Assembly (NCBI RefSeq): GCF_003001675.1
Contig: NZ_PVYW01000031.1
Coordinates: 1 to 64,000 of the forward strand
Origin: Cohnella sp. SGD-V74
GTDB lineage: Bacteria > Bacillota > Bacilli > Paenibacillales > Paenibacillaceae
Length of the DNA: 64,000 nt
Reading direction: 5' to 3'
Shown: positions 24,413 to 33,587 of the stretch, in pieces
Position numbering within the stretch: position 1 is the first letter of the stretch
How the letters are laid out: the number at the start of each line of letters is the position of its first letter
Notes under the pieces: generated by a model
Told to the model about the DNA's origin: nothing
Database searches by the model: none
What the model saw: only the letters and a program-made list of their open reading frames with translations
Program-made: the position numbers and the translations under genes

Positions 24413-25039
24413 TTATTTCTTCACCGCGGAGCGGATTTTGAGATAGCTGTTGCGAGCACCCGGTACGGAGCCCTTGATCAGAAGCACGTTGCGCTCTGCG
24501 TCGACTTTGACGACTTCCAGGTTTTGAACCGTGATCGACTCGCCGCCCATGCGACCGTGCATTTTCTTGCCCTTCGGCACGCGGTTGGCGTCGCGAATCG
24601 TCGCAAGCGAACCGTTACCGCGGTGGTATTTCGAACCGTGCGTCATTTTACCGCGTTGGAAGCCCCAACGTTTGATCGCACCGGCGGTTCCTTTACCTTT
24701 GGAAATCCCCGTTACGTCAACAATATCGCCTTCGGAGAACTGGTCAACTTTAAGTTCCTGACCAACCTCAACTTCTGCCGGCGTAATTCCGCTAACTTCG
24801 CGGATGAAGCGCTTGGGGCCCGTGCCTGCCTTCTTAGCGTGGCCGATCGCGGGTTTGGTAGCCAGCTTTTCGCGTTTGTCCGCGAAGCCGAGCTGAACTG
24901 CTTCGTATCCGTCGTTGTCCGCAGTTTTCTTTTGCAATACGATGTTCGGAGTCGCTTCTACTACAGTAACAGGCACTACGCTGCCGTCCGCTGCGAAGAT
25001 TTGCGTCATTCCGAGTTTACGTCCCAAGATTCCTGACAT
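24413..25039 (-). CDS. rplC: 50S ribosomal protein L3
   Basis: This 208-residue L3, an early assembly protein close to the peptidyl transferase centre, begins MSGILGRKLGMTQIFAADGS and contains the loop MTHGSKYHRGNGSLATIRDANRVPKGKKMHG. It lies between rpsJ (45 bp) and rplD. Confidence 0.98.
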   Translation of the reverse strand: MSGILGRKLGMTQIFAADGSVVPVTVVEATPNIVLQKKTADNDGYEAVQLGFADKREKLATKPAIGHAKKAGTGPKRFIREVSGITPAEVEVGQELKVDQFSEGDIVDVTGISKGKGTAGAIKRWGFQRGKMTHGSKYHRGNGSLATIRDANRVPKGKKMHGRMGGESITVQNLEVVKVDAERNVLLIKGSVPGARNSYLKIRSAVKK

Positions 25040-25084
25040 GTTGACACCTCTTTTCTTGATGAATCTGATTGGCTTTAAGCTTTA

Positions 25085-25393
25085 TTACAGTTTGATTTCG
25101 ATATCGACGCCAGACGGCAGGTCAAGGCGCATCAGCGCGTCTACCGTTTGCGGCGTCGGATTGACGATATCAATCAAACGCTTGTGCGTACGCATTTCGA
25201 ACTGTTCACGCGAGTCCTTGTACTTGTGGACCGCACGCAGAATCGTGATGATCTGCTTTTCGGTCGGCAGCGGGATCGGACCCGAGACGCCTGCACCGGT
25301 ACGTTTTGCCGTTTCTACGATTTTCTCCGCGGATTGATCGAGGATACGGTGATCGTAGGCTTTCAAACGGATGCGGATTTTTTGCTTTGCCAT
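25085..25393 (-). CDS. rpsJ: 30S ribosomal protein S10 (NusE)
   Basis: This 102-residue S10 also acts as NusE in antitermination and couples transcription to translation. It begins MAKQKIRIRLKAYDHRILDQSAEKIVE and has the signature SGPIPLPTEKQIITILRAVHKYK. It is the first gene of the S10-spc-alpha block, with a leader of about 140 nt and a consensus promoter. In B. subtilis it directly follows tuf; here two plus-strand genes lie between. Confidence 0.98.
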   Translation of the reverse strand: MAKQKIRIRLKAYDHRILDQSAEKIVETAKRTGAGVSGPIPLPTEKQIITILRAVHKYKDSREQFEMRTHKRLIDIVNPTPQTVDALMRLDLPSGVDIEIKL

Positions 25394-25542
25394 AGAATTC
25401 CCTCCTTCATTCGCCCAATTTTGGAATCGGACATACTCCGTGAGAATAACCCGACTTGCACCGTTGGCCGCCCTTATGGCAAAGGGGCCGGGTGTGTCGG
25501 CAACCTCTCACATCATCGCACAGTCACAGACCAACATTCACT

Positions 25543-25571
25543 ATTATAGCGATCTGCCCAAACGATTGCAA
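25543..25571 (-). promoter_or_regulatory. SigA promoter of the S10-spc-alpha operon
   Basis: The minus strand shows TTGCAA, 17 bp, TATAAT about 150 nt upstream of rpsJ. The leader holds an inverted repeat (GGCCCCTTTGCC / GGGCGGCC region, about 25470-25490) that may fold. It is the only good promoter seen ahead of the block of more than 25 genes. Confidence 0.8.
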
Positions 25572-25650
25572 CAAATAATTTTCAAAACCGGTGGAAAAAC
25601 TAAAAGGTGCGCCGCTGCGGCCAAAATTTCGATTCGAGGAGGACTAAACG

Positions 25651-26346
25651 ATGCCGGCTTGGTTGGAGGTTTCTCTGCGTACCGTCATGGCAGTCATCAT
25701 TCTTTTTATCATGACAAGGATACTGGGCAAGCGGCAGATTTCCCAGCTCTCGCTCTTCGAATACATAACCGGGATCTCGATCGGCAACTTGGCCGCCTAC
25801 CTGTCGCTGGATACCGACACGAACTGGATTCTCGGAGTCGTCGCTCTATCCGTCTGGGTCAGCATGTCGCTCGGCATCGAGTTTCTGCAAGTGAAGAGCA
25901 AAAAGGCTCGCGAGCTGCTGGATGGCAAACCGACGATCATTATTCAGAACGGAAAGATTCTTGAAGCCAACATGAAAAGGGAACGGATCACTTCCGACGA
26001 GCTGCTGGAGCTGCTGCGCACGAAAGACATTTTCGACGTCTCCCAGGTCGAGTTCGCAATTATGGATACGAGCGGCGAGCTGAACGTTCTGCTCAAGAAA
26101 GAGCATCAGCCGCTCACTCCCTCCGATATCAATCTGCCCGTCTCTCCGGAGAAGTTCAGCATGTCCGTCATCATGGACGGCAAGATTCTCGAGGATTCCC
26201 TGAAGCGCATCGGGTTGAATCGCGATTGGCTGGCCGCCAAGCTGAAACAAATCGGAACGTCCCCCGACAAAATCTACTTGGCGCAAGTCGATTCCCAGAA
26301 CAAGCTGTACCTCGATCCTTACGATGACTCCATGCGGACGCATTAA
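25651..26346 (+). CDS. YetF/DUF421 family membrane protein
   Basis: This 231-residue protein has three N-terminal membrane segments (about 5-24, 30-52 and 57-78) and a cytoplasmic YetF (DUF421) domain of about 150 residues. The domain contains DGKPTIIIQNGKILEANM and ERITSDELLELLR. Family members occur in several copies in spore formers; in B. subtilis some are spore-associated, but the biochemical role is not known. GGAGG lies 8 nt before ATG. It is divergent from rpsJ and followed by the YitT-like gene. Confidence 0.88.
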   Translation: MPAWLEVSLRTVMAVIILFIMTRILGKRQISQLSLFEYITGISIGNLAAYLSLDTDTNWILGVVALSVWVSMSLGIEFLQVKSKKARELLDGKPTIIIQNGKILEANMKRERITSDELLELLRTKDIFDVSQVEFAIMDTSGELNVLLKKEHQPLTPSDINLPVSPEKFSMSVIMDGKILEDSLKRIGLNRDWLAAKLKQIGTSPDKIYLAQVDSQNKLYLDPYDDSMRTH

Positions 26347-26441
26347 CGAAAATCGATTTTCCCCCTTTTTCCAGTTAAACGTCATTCTCCGCCTGTCTTT
26401 TCCATATAAATAAGACAGGCTGGGAGTGAAAGGGATGATCG

Positions 26442-27032
26442 GTGTTGTTCTCGTTTCGCAAAGTCGCCGTAATCGTGATCGGATGCCTGCTGATCGCCTT
26501 CGGTATCGATTTCTTCGTTATGCCGCTCAAAGTGCTGGACGGAGGTTTTATCGGAATCGCGTTAATCTCCAATTACTTGTTCGGCGTTAAAGTCGGAATC
26601 ATCTTGATGGCATGCAGTCTGCCCGTCTTCGTCTATACGTGGTTCAAGGACAGGACGTTTTTCTTCCACAGCTTGTTCGGGATGGTCTTCCTGTCCTACG
26701 CAGTTGATCTGCTCGATCCGTACAATCCGTTCGGCTCGATCATCGCGCTCCACCCGTTCGCCGCATCGATTGCGGGAGGAACCTGTATCGGGATTGGATT
26801 CGGACTTCTGTTAAAATTCGACACGAGCACCGGCGGAGTCGATCTGTTGGCCAAGCTGCTCGCGAAAAAAGTCAAAATCAACGTCGGCATTCTCATCCTC
26901 ATCATGGACGCGCTGGTCATCGCCGTCGGCGGCTTTTTGTTTTCGCTCGACACGCTGTTTCTATCCATCGCGACGATCGCTTCCGGGGGACTGGCAACGA
27001 GCCTGTGCACTTCCAAGTTCTTCGCTTACTAA
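26442..27032 (+). CDS. YitT/DUF161 family membrane protein, short form
   Basis: This 196-residue protein consists of about five hydrophobic segments with the YitT features VLDGGFIGIALISNYLFGVKVG and TSTGGVDLLAKLLAKK. It lacks the C-terminal DUF2179 domain found in full YitT proteins of about 280 residues. It starts at GTG 26442, with AAGGGA 6 nt upstream. Transport or redox roles have been suggested for the family, none certain. It is convergent with tuf across a shared terminator. Confidence 0.85.
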   Translation: MLFSFRKVAVIVIGCLLIAFGIDFFVMPLKVLDGGFIGIALISNYLFGVKVGIILMACSLPVFVYTWFKDRTFFFHSLFGMVFLSYAVDLLDPYNPFGSIIALHPFAASIAGGTCIGIGFGLLLKFDTSTGGVDLLAKLLAKKVKINVGILILIMDALVIAVGGFLFSLDTLFLSIATIASGGLATSLCTSKFFAY

Positions 27033-27052
27033 ACGATCACTATATAATAGAA

Positions 27053-27090
27053 GAAAAAAAACTGTCCAGGGCGAATGCCCTGGACAGTTT
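27053..27090. terminator. Bidirectional terminator between the YitT-like gene and tuf
   Basis: A perfect 13-bp stem (AACTGTCCAGGGC / GCCCTGGACAGTT) encloses a GAAT loop, with A7 on the left and TTT on the right. It terminates tuf strongly (T7 on the minus strand) and the YitT-like gene more weakly. Confidence 0.92.
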
Positions 27091-27104
27091 GCGCTTTGCA
27101 GCTC

Positions 27105-28298
27105 TTACTTTTGGATGGAAGCAACTGCGCCCGCGCCTACCGTACGGCCGCCTTCGCGGATAGCGAAGCGAGTGCCTTCTTCGATAGCGATCGGGGAGAT
27201 CAGTTGAACCGTAACCGTGATGTTATCGCCAGGCATAACCATTTCCGTGCCTTCCGGCAGGTTGATGATACCCGTAACGTCCGTCGTCCGGAAGTAGAAC
27301 TGCGGACGGTAGCCCGTGAAGAAAGGCTTATGACGGCCGCCTTCAGCGGAAGTCAGGACGTAGATTTGAGCCGTGAATTCCGTGTGAGGCTTAACGGAAC
27401 CTGGCTTAGCGATTACTTGACCGCGCTCGATGTCCTTACGGTCAACGCCGCGAAGCAATGCGCCGATGTTGTCGCCAGCTTGAGCTTGGTCCAGCAATTT
27501 GCGGAACATCTCAACGCCCGTAACAACGGATTTGCGAGTTTCTTCTTGCAGACCGATGATTTCGGCTTCGTCGCCGACTTTGATGATACCGCGCTCAACA
27601 CGGCCAGTAGCAACCGTACCGCGGCCCGTGATCGTGAACACGTCCTCGACCGGCATCAAGAAAGGCTTGTCAGTCGCGCGCTCAGGAGTCGGGATGTAGC
27701 TGTCGATAGCGTCGAACAGCTCGATGATTTTGTCAGCCCAAGGGCCGTCCGGGTTAGCCAGAGCTTCACGAGCAGCGCCGCGGATGATCGGAGTGTCGTC
27801 GCCCGGGAACTCATACTCGTTGAGCAGGTCGCGAACTTCCATTTCAACCAGTTCCAGCAACTCTTCGTCTTCAACCATGTCGCATTTGTTCAAGAATACG
27901 ACGATGTAAGGAACGCCTACTTGGCGGGAGAGCAGGATGTGCTCGCGCGTTTGCGGCATTGGGCCGTCAGCAGCGGATACGACCAGGATTGCGCCGTCCA
28001 TTTGAGCAGCGCCCGTGATCATGTTTTTAACGTAGTCGGCGTGTCCAGGGCAGTCAACGTGAGCGTAGTGACGGTTAGGCGTCTCGTACTCAACGTGAGC
28101 CGTGGAGATCGTGATGCCGCGCTCGCGCTCTTCCGGAGCTTTGTCGATTTGGTCGAATGCTACAGCAGCACCGCTGCCGTATTTTTTGTTCAATACCGAA
28201 GTGATTGCAGCAGTCGTCGTCGTTTTGCCGTGGTCAACGTGACCGATCGTACCGATATTAACGTGCGGTTTTGTACGTTCGAATTTAGCCTTAGCCAT
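27105..28298 (-). CDS. tuf: Elongation factor Tu
   Basis: This 397-residue GTPase brings aminoacyl-tRNA to the ribosome. P-loop GHVDHGKTT (19-27), switch II DCPGHADYVKNM and NKCD are present, then domains 2 and 3. It is the last gene of the str operon, 101 bp after fusA and with its own GGAGG. A strong terminator follows. It is separated from rpsJ by two plus-strand genes. Confidence 0.99.
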   Translation of the reverse strand: MAKAKFERTKPHVNIGTIGHVDHGKTTTTAAITSVLNKKYGSGAAVAFDQIDKAPEERERGITISTAHVEYETPNRHYAHVDCPGHADYVKNMITGAAQMDGAILVVSAADGPMPQTREHILLSRQVGVPYIVVFLNKCDMVEDEELLELVEMEVRDLLNEYEFPGDDTPIIRGAAREALANPDGPWADKIIELFDAIDSYIPTPERATDKPFLMPVEDVFTITGRGTVATGRVERGIIKVGDEAEIIGLQEETRKSVVTGVEMFRKLLDQAQAGDNIGALLRGVDRKDIERGQVIAKPGSVKPHTEFTAQIYVLTSAEGGRHKPFFTGYRPQFYFRTTDVTGIINLPEGTEMVMPGDNITVTVQLISPIAIEEGTRFAIREGGRTVGAGAVASIQK

Positions 28299-28399
28299 TG
28301 ATACTGTTCCTCCTTAATGAGTAAAAGGATTTGATTTTATTTGATGACGGGGAACCGCCGCGTTAGCTGACGATTCGTCCGTCCGCTTTCTGGAAAGCT

Positions 28400-30478
28400 T
28401 TACGCGCCGCCCTTGCTCTTGGACACGATTTCTTCCGAGATGGATTTCGGCACTTCTTCGTAGTGCGAAAGCTCCATCGAGAATACGCCGCGACCTTGCG
28501 TACCGGAACGAAGAGTTGTGGAGTATCCGAACATCTCTGCCAACGGCACCTTCGCACGAACGATCTGTGCGCCGAAACGCATATCCGATCCTTCGATGCG
28601 TCCGCGACGGGAGCTCAGCATACCCATAACGTCGCCGAAGTACTCTTCGGGAACCGTTACTTCAACCTTCATGATCGGCTCGAGCAACACAGGATCACAT
28701 TTGTCCTTCGCTGCTTTAAGCGCCATCGATCCGGCGATTTTGAACGCCATCTCCGAGGAGTCGACGTCATGGTAGGATCCGTCGAAGATCGTTGCTTTGA
28801 TATCGACGAGCGGGAAGCCGGCCAATACGCCGTTCTTCATCGACTCTTCGATACCGGCTTGTACCGGAGCGATATATTCGCGCGGTACGACGCCGCCGAC
28901 GATCTTGTTCTCGAACACGAAGCCGGCACCCGGCTCCTGAGGTTCGAACTCGATCCAGACGTGGCCGTATTGACCGCGTCCGCCCGATTGACGAACGAAC
29001 TTGCCTTCGACTTTCGCAGCCGTGCGGAACGTCTCGCGGTAGGCAACCTGCGGCTTACCGACGTTCGTCTCGACTTTGAATTCGCGAAGCATACGGTCAA
29101 CGAGAATTTCCAAGTGAAGCTCGCCCATCCCGGAGATGATCGTTTGACCAGTCTCTTCGTCCGTGTGAGCACGGAACGTAGGATCTTCTTCGGCCAGCTT
29201 CTGCAGAGCGATACCCATCTTGTCTTGGTCGGCCTTCGTTTTCGGCTCAACCGCGAGTTGGATAACCGGCTCAGGGAAGTTCATGGACTCGAGGATAACC
29301 GGATTCTTCTCGTCGCACAGCGTGTCGCCCGTCGTCGTGTCTTTCAGACCGACGGCAGCAGCGATGTCACCGGAGTAAACTTCGCTGATTTCTTGACGGC
29401 TGTTCGCGTGCATTTGAAGAATACGGCCTACGCGCTCGCGCTTGCCCTTCGTCGCGTTGACGACATAAGAACCGGAGTTCAGTACGCCGGAGTATACGCG
29501 GAAGAAGGTCAAACGGCCCACGTAAGGGTCGGTCATGATTTTGAACGCAAGCGCCGCAAACGGTTCGTTGTCGGAAGACTTGCGCGTCGTTTCCGTTCCG
29601 TCATCCAGAACGCCCTTGATATCAGGAACGTCAACCGGAGAAGGAAGGTAAGCGACAACCGCGTCCAGCATCGGCTGAACGCCTTTGTTGCGATAGGAGG
29701 AACCGCAGACGACCGGGAAGATTTTCACTTCGCAGACGCCTTTGCGCAGAGCCGCTTTGATCTCTTCGACGGTGAGTTCTTCACCTTCGAGGTATTTCAT
29801 CGTCAGCTCTTCATCCAGCTCGGCAACTTTCTCTACGAGTTCGTTGCGAAGCTCTTCTACTTGCGCTGCGTACTCCTCAGGAATTGCCACCGTCTCCGGA
29901 TCTTTACCCAGATCGTCCTTATAGATATAAGCAACCTGTTCAACCAGGTCGATCATGCCTTTGAACGTATCTTCGGCTCCGATCGGCAGTTGGATCGCCA
30001 CGGCGTTCGCGTTCAGACGTTCTCTCATGTCTTTGACGACATTCAAGTAGTCCGCGCCGATGATGTCCATCTTGTTAACATACGCGATCCGCGGTACGCC
30101 GTAACGGTCGGCTTGACGCCATACCGTCTCGGATTGCGGTTCTACGCCTTCTTTGGCGCTGAATACGCCAACGGCCCCATCCAATACGCGCAGGGAGCGC
30201 TCGACTTCTACCGTAAAGTCAACGTGACCCGGAGTGTCGATAATATTAATACGGTGACCCTTCCACTGAGCGGTCGTCGCGGCAGACGTAATCGTAATGC
30301 CGCGCTCTTGCTCTTGCTCCATCCAGTCCATCGTAGCGGCGCCTTCGTGCACTTCGCCGATTTTGTGAACGCGTCCGGTGTAGAACAAAATCCGTTCAGT
30401 CGTCGTGGTTTTACCCGCATCAATGTGCGCCATAATCCCGATGTTGCGCGTATTTTGCAAGGAGAACTCTCTAGCCAT
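28400..30478 (-). CDS. fusA: Elongation factor G
   Basis: This 692-residue translocase has P-loop AHIDAGKTTTT (17-27), DTPGHVDFTVEVERSLR and NKMDI, then domains II-V with HTDEETGQTIISGMGELHLEI. Length and insert pattern match the housekeeping EF-G of Bacilli. It lies between rpsG and tuf. The six-frame antisense reading is long but has no start site or conservation. Confidence 0.99.
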   Translation of the reverse strand: MAREFSLQNTRNIGIMAHIDAGKTTTTERILFYTGRVHKIGEVHEGAATMDWMEQEQERGITITSAATTAQWKGHRINIIDTPGHVDFTVEVERSLRVLDGAVGVFSAKEGVEPQSETVWRQADRYGVPRIAYVNKMDIIGADYLNVVKDMRERLNANAVAIQLPIGAEDTFKGMIDLVEQVAYIYKDDLGKDPETVAIPEEYAAQVEELRNELVEKVAELDEELTMKYLEGEELTVEEIKAALRKGVCEVKIFPVVCGSSYRNKGVQPMLDAVVAYLPSPVDVPDIKGVLDDGTETTRKSSDNEPFAALAFKIMTDPYVGRLTFFRVYSGVLNSGSYVVNATKGKRERVGRILQMHANSRQEISEVYSGDIAAAVGLKDTTTGDTLCDEKNPVILESMNFPEPVIQLAVEPKTKADQDKMGIALQKLAEEDPTFRAHTDEETGQTIISGMGELHLEILVDRMLREFKVETNVGKPQVAYRETFRTAAKVEGKFVRQSGGRGQYGHVWIEFEPQEPGAGFVFENKIVGGVVPREYIAPVQAGIEESMKNGVLAGFPLVDIKATIFDGSYHDVDSSEMAFKIAGSMALKAAKDKCDPVLLEPIMKVEVTVPEEYFGDVMGMLSSRRGRIEGSDMRFGAQIVRAKVPLAEMFGYSTTLRSGTQGRGVFSMELSHYEEVPKSISEEIVSKSKGGA

Positions 30479-30517
30479 TGATACAGTCTCCCTTCAAAAT
30501 GTCTAGCTTCGCGATAA

Positions 30518-30988
30518 TTACCAGCGGTAGTGAGCGAACGCTCTGTTCGCTTCCGCCATTTTGTGAGTGTCTTCGCGCTTCTTGACGGCTGCTCCCGTGT
30601 TGTTGGAAGCATCCAGAATTTCTGCAGCCAGACGCTCTTCCATCGTCTTCTCGCCGCGGTTGCGGGCGTAGTTCACGAGCCAGCGCAGTCCAAGGGACGT
30701 GCGGCGCTCAGGTTTAACTTCGATCGGAACTTGATAGTTCGCGCCGCCTACGCGGCGAGCTTTAACTTCAAGCACCGGCATGATATTCTTAATCGCTGCT
30801 TCAAAAACCTCCATCGGCTCTTTGCCGGAGCGCTCTTGAATCAACTTGAAAGCATCATACAGAAGCTGTTGCGCTACGCCTCTCTTACCGTCGATCATAA
30901 TACGGTTGACAAGGCGAGTTACCAGTTTGCTGTTGTACAGCGGATCCGGGAGTACGTCCCGTTTCGGAACCGGTCCTTTGCGTGGCAT
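30518..30988 (-). CDS. rpsG: 30S ribosomal protein S7
   Basis: This 156-residue S7, which starts assembly of the 30S head, begins MPRKGPVPKRDVLPDPLYNS and has the signature near 20-46 with NRIMIDGKRGVAQ. ATG 30988 is chosen, with GGAGG 7 nt upstream; an ATG eight codons earlier is upstream of that site. It lies between rpsL and fusA. Confidence 0.98.
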   Translation of the reverse strand: MPRKGPVPKRDVLPDPLYNSKLVTRLVNRIMIDGKRGVAQQLLYDAFKLIQERSGKEPMEVFEAAIKNIMPVLEVKARRVGGANYQVPIEVKPERRTSLGLRWLVNYARNRGEKTMEERLAAEILDASNNTGAAVKKREDTHKMAEANRAFAHYRW

Positions 30989-31045
30989 CAAGGTTCCTCC
31001 TTTCTCATTCATGACGCTCGGGCCGGCTTAGCCGCCCCTTGCGGA

Positions 31046-31468
31046 TTAGGATTTTTTGACTTTCGGTCTCTTCGTTCCGTATTTGGAACGAGCTTGTTTG
31101 CGGTTGTTCACTCCAGCGGTATCCAGAGCTCCGCGAACGATGTGGTAACGAACACCCGGAAGGTCCTTAACCCGGCCTCCACGAACAAGAACGACGCTGT
31201 GCTCTTGCAGGTTGTGGCCGATTCCTCCGATGTAGGCGGTCACCTCTACGCGGTTCGTCAGACGAACACGAGCGTATTTACGAAGAGCGGAGTTCGGTTT
31301 CTTCGGCGTCATCGTACCTACACGGGTGCAAACCCCGCGTTTTTGAGGAGCGCTCAGATCCGTTTCCACGCGTTTGAGAGCGTTGAAACCTCTTTGAAGC
31401 GCCGGCGATTTCGATTTTACGACCTTCGATTGACGTCCTTTGCGAACGAGCTGGTTGATTGTTGGCAT
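31046..31468 (-). CDS. rpsL: 30S ribosomal protein S12
   Basis: This 140-residue S12, in the decoding centre, begins MPTINQLVRKGRQSKVVKSK. The residues where streptomycin resistance arises look wild type (PKKPNSALRK and GRVKDLPGVRYHIVRG). ATG 31468 follows GGGGG by about 7 nt; a longer frame runs into the leader. It is the first gene of the str operon, with a leader of about 260 nt. The L7Ae-like gene usual upstream is absent. Confidence 0.98.
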   Translation of the reverse strand: MPTINQLVRKGRQSKVVKSKSPALQRGFNALKRVETDLSAPQKRGVCTRVGTMTPKKPNSALRKYARVRLTNRVEVTAYIGGIGHNLQEHSVVLVRGGRVKDLPGVRYHIVRGALDTAGVNNRKQARSKYGTKRPKVKKS

Positions 31469-31730
31469 GCTGCCACCCCCTTCCCATGATGGGTACAAAT
31501 AAGAAAAATAAGCGATCGGATCGACGCGAACTGCGAAGCCCACAGATCCAGGTGGTTCATTTTGAGAGGCGAGAAAGGGCTCGACCGGAACACCCGCATC
31601 CGCGGCAACCGCATCAAACCCGTTATTCCTATTCTCAATCGGCTCGATAAATCAACGGCCGATAATAGCTCACCATCGCCTAAGTCCGCACCGGTCTCGG
31701 CACGTCTGAACGACGTACCTCTGGCACACA
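31469..31730 (-). other. Untranslated leader of the str operon
   Basis: About 260 nt lie between the likely transcript start and rpsL. I see no conserved open reading frame, no T-box element and no clear terminator. Short GC-rich inverted repeats are present but no single strong structure. It is long enough for autogenous control. Confidence 0.5.
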
Positions 31731-31737
31731 CTAGAAC

Positions 31738-31766
31738 ATATTATCACTTCGAAAATGCTGTGTCAA
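31738..31766 (-). promoter_or_regulatory. SigA promoter of the str operon
   Basis: The minus strand shows TTGACA, 17 bp, TAATAT. It lies between the ABC transporter permease and rpsL, so the str operon is transcribed independently of rpoBC here. Confidence 0.8.
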
Positions 31767-31811
31767 GAACCTAGATTTCCGCTTTGCGAAGATGCTTGTC
31801 CTCCGCGCCGA

Positions 31812-32516
31812 CTACATTTTTTTCCGGTCCATCAGTTTAAGAAAGAGACCGAACAGGATGCCCGCATACGCCCACGGAGCGGCAAGGACGATAGATTGGT
31901 AACCTGCTGAGATTTCCTCGTGCCGGTTGAACGCGTCCATTAACGGAAATACGGGCGGAAGCAGCCAGATCAACCCCGCCAGCGAACCGGGCAGCGCATC
32001 CGCAATGCCTCCTGCGGCCAACGATAGGGCGACCGTCAGCAAGAGTCCTATGATCGCATAGCTGAGCTTCGGGACGAGCTTGCTGGTAAACAGATAGGAG
32101 ACTGCCGCCCCAACCATTCCCAGTCCGGCGTGGCCAATTAACGCGGCCAGCGCTTCTCCGGTCTCGGGCTGCCTGTCGAATTTGTCGAACAGAATCGGAT
32201 ACGCGACGGCGACGACGGACAAGCAGACGGTCCAGAAGGCGATCACCGACGCTCGCGCGGCGTAGTATTTCGTCTGTCCTCCCGCATGAAGCGAGCCGAT
32301 CATCTGCTGCGTCACATCTTCCGCGTCTACGTAACCGAAGCCGAGCCAAGCGGCGAAGAGGAACGTCAAGGTCGCCGTTAACGAATAGCTGGGCATGACG
32401 GGATTGGGCACGACGCTATAAATAAAAAACAGTGCGATTCCGAAAAACAGCATCGGTCCGACGTATCTATAAGTCCGCGTGTAATGCTTAAACGAGAATG
32501 CCATAATGCCCAGCAT
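31812..32516 (-). CDS. ABC transporter permease (ABC-2 like)
   Basis: This 234-residue integral membrane protein has about six hydrophobic segments (near 21-36, 48-63, 92-110, 129-147, 155-173 and 205-228). The first 12 residues are hydrophilic and aromatic (FSFKHYTRTYRY). It starts at ATG 32516 with GGGGG 7 nt upstream, directly after the ATPase gene, so the two form an exporter. The substrate is not evident. It occupies the space between rpsL and rpoC that usually holds only a small L7Ae-like gene. Confidence 0.75.
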   Translation of the reverse strand: MLGIMAFSFKHYTRTYRYVGPMLFFGIALFFIYSVVPNPVMPSYSLTATLTFLFAAWLGFGYVDAEDVTQQMIGSLHAGGQTKYYAARASVIAFWTVCLSVVAVAYPILFDKFDRQPETGEALAALIGHAGLGMVGAAVSYLFTSKLVPKLSYAIIGLLLTVALSLAAGGIADALPGSLAGLIWLLPPVFPLMDAFNRHEEISAGYQSIVLAAPWAYAGILFGLFLKLMDRKKM

Positions 32517-32519
32517 CGA

Positions 32520-33395
32520 TTATCCCCCATCAACGAACGGCCGGCGTTCGGCGTCCCCATCGGCGTTCCGAACCGAGCGAATCGATCCGTTCGCCGCCAG
32601 AACGGCGCGAAGGAAAGCGTCGCACCGGACCGCTTCGATGCGGCAGCCCCAGCCTCCTCTTATTCTATACCTCGCAATGATCCCATCCGAAACCGCGCAC
32701 ACCCGATCCGTCTCCTCGTCGGCCAACTCGAACTCCGCGATTTTGCACGGCACAGAGCCCGCTCGAACGGCGGTCTGCTCTGCAGTCCCGTCCCGAAGCC
32801 GTACAACCCGATCCGCGAGTCGCTCTACGAGCATCTGCTCGTGCGTCGAGAAGACGATCGTCGCGCCCTCTTCCTTAAGCTGCAGCAGAACGTCCGTCAG
32901 TTCGGCGCGCGTTCGCGAATCCAGCCCCGACAACGGCTCGTCGAGCAGAAGCAATTCCGGGCTTCCCAGCAGCGCCTGCATCAGATTAACCTTCTGCAGA
33001 TTTCCTTTGGAGAGATCTGCGAGCCGCTGCCTCTCTGTCGATTGAAGCCGAAACAGCTCGAACAGATTGTCGATGATCCCGTTCGCCGCCTGCGGCTCCA
33101 TACCGCGGATTTTCGCCATTGCGAGCAAATATTCCCTCGCGGAGTGACGCAGCCTGGGGAAGCCGTCCGGCGCAAATCCGATGCGATTCGGCGGTATGCT
33201 CGCCAATCTGGCGCCTCCGTCCAGGGCGCTCAGTCCGCTTAGCGCCTTGAGCAACGTGCTCTTGCCCGATCCGTTGCTCCCGAGCAAGGCAACGACTTCC
33301 CCCCGCCCGATCTCCAGCGACAGCTTGTCCAGCACGATGCGACCGGCGAAGCTTCGCCGGACTTCCTCAAGCCGGACGATCGGCTTATTTGGCAT
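32520..33395 (-). CDS. ABC transporter ATP-binding protein
   Basis: This 291-residue ATPase has Walker A GSNGSGKST (39-47), a non-canonical signature LSKGNLQK (128-135) of the kind seen in ABC-2 drug or antibiotic exporters, and Walker B LLLLDEPLSGLD (148-159). The H-loop is STHEQM. A C-terminal extension of about 75 residues after the core may be regulatory. GGAGG lies 7 nt before ATG. It pairs with the permease downstream; export of a hydrophobic compound or peptide is possible. Confidence 0.88.
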   Translation of the reverse strand: MPNKPIVRLEEVRRSFAGRIVLDKLSLEIGRGEVVALLGSNGSGKSTLLKALSGLSALDGGARLASIPPNRIGFAPDGFPRLRHSAREYLLAMAKIRGMEPQAANGIIDNLFELFRLQSTERQRLADLSKGNLQKVNLMQALLGSPELLLLDEPLSGLDSRTRAELTDVLLQLKEEGATIVFSTHEQMLVERLADRVVRLRDGTAEQTAVRAGSVPCKIAEFELADEETDRVCAVSDGIIARYRIRGGWGCRIEAVRCDAFLRAVLAANGSIRSVRNADGDAERRPFVDGG

Positions 33396-33587
33396 GAAGA
33401 CGCCTCCTTCCTCTTCCGTCTCCGTCGGCGTCCCGTTGGCGCGCCGTTGTTCGACTAGAGCGTTTCAGAAATAAAATGCAACAACAATCGAAGCCGATGC
33501 AGCCGACTTACCGTTAGAACATTCGCCACGCGGCTGTTTTAACCCGATACGGCCGACCTGCAAGCTTCGCTGGTCCACCGCTCGCCG
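33396..33587. other. Intergenic sequence upstream of the ABC transporter
   Basis: About 190 bp separates the ABC operon start from the repeat array. It contains an AT-rich stretch (TTGCATTTTATTTC, near 33468-33481 on the minus strand) that could hold a promoter, but no convincing pair of hexamers was found. No coding potential is seen. Confidence 0.4.

Noticed and set aside
31469..31811. L7Ae-like (YbxF) gene before rpsL
   Set aside because: No frame of about 80 codons with L7Ae features is present between rpsL and the ABC permease.
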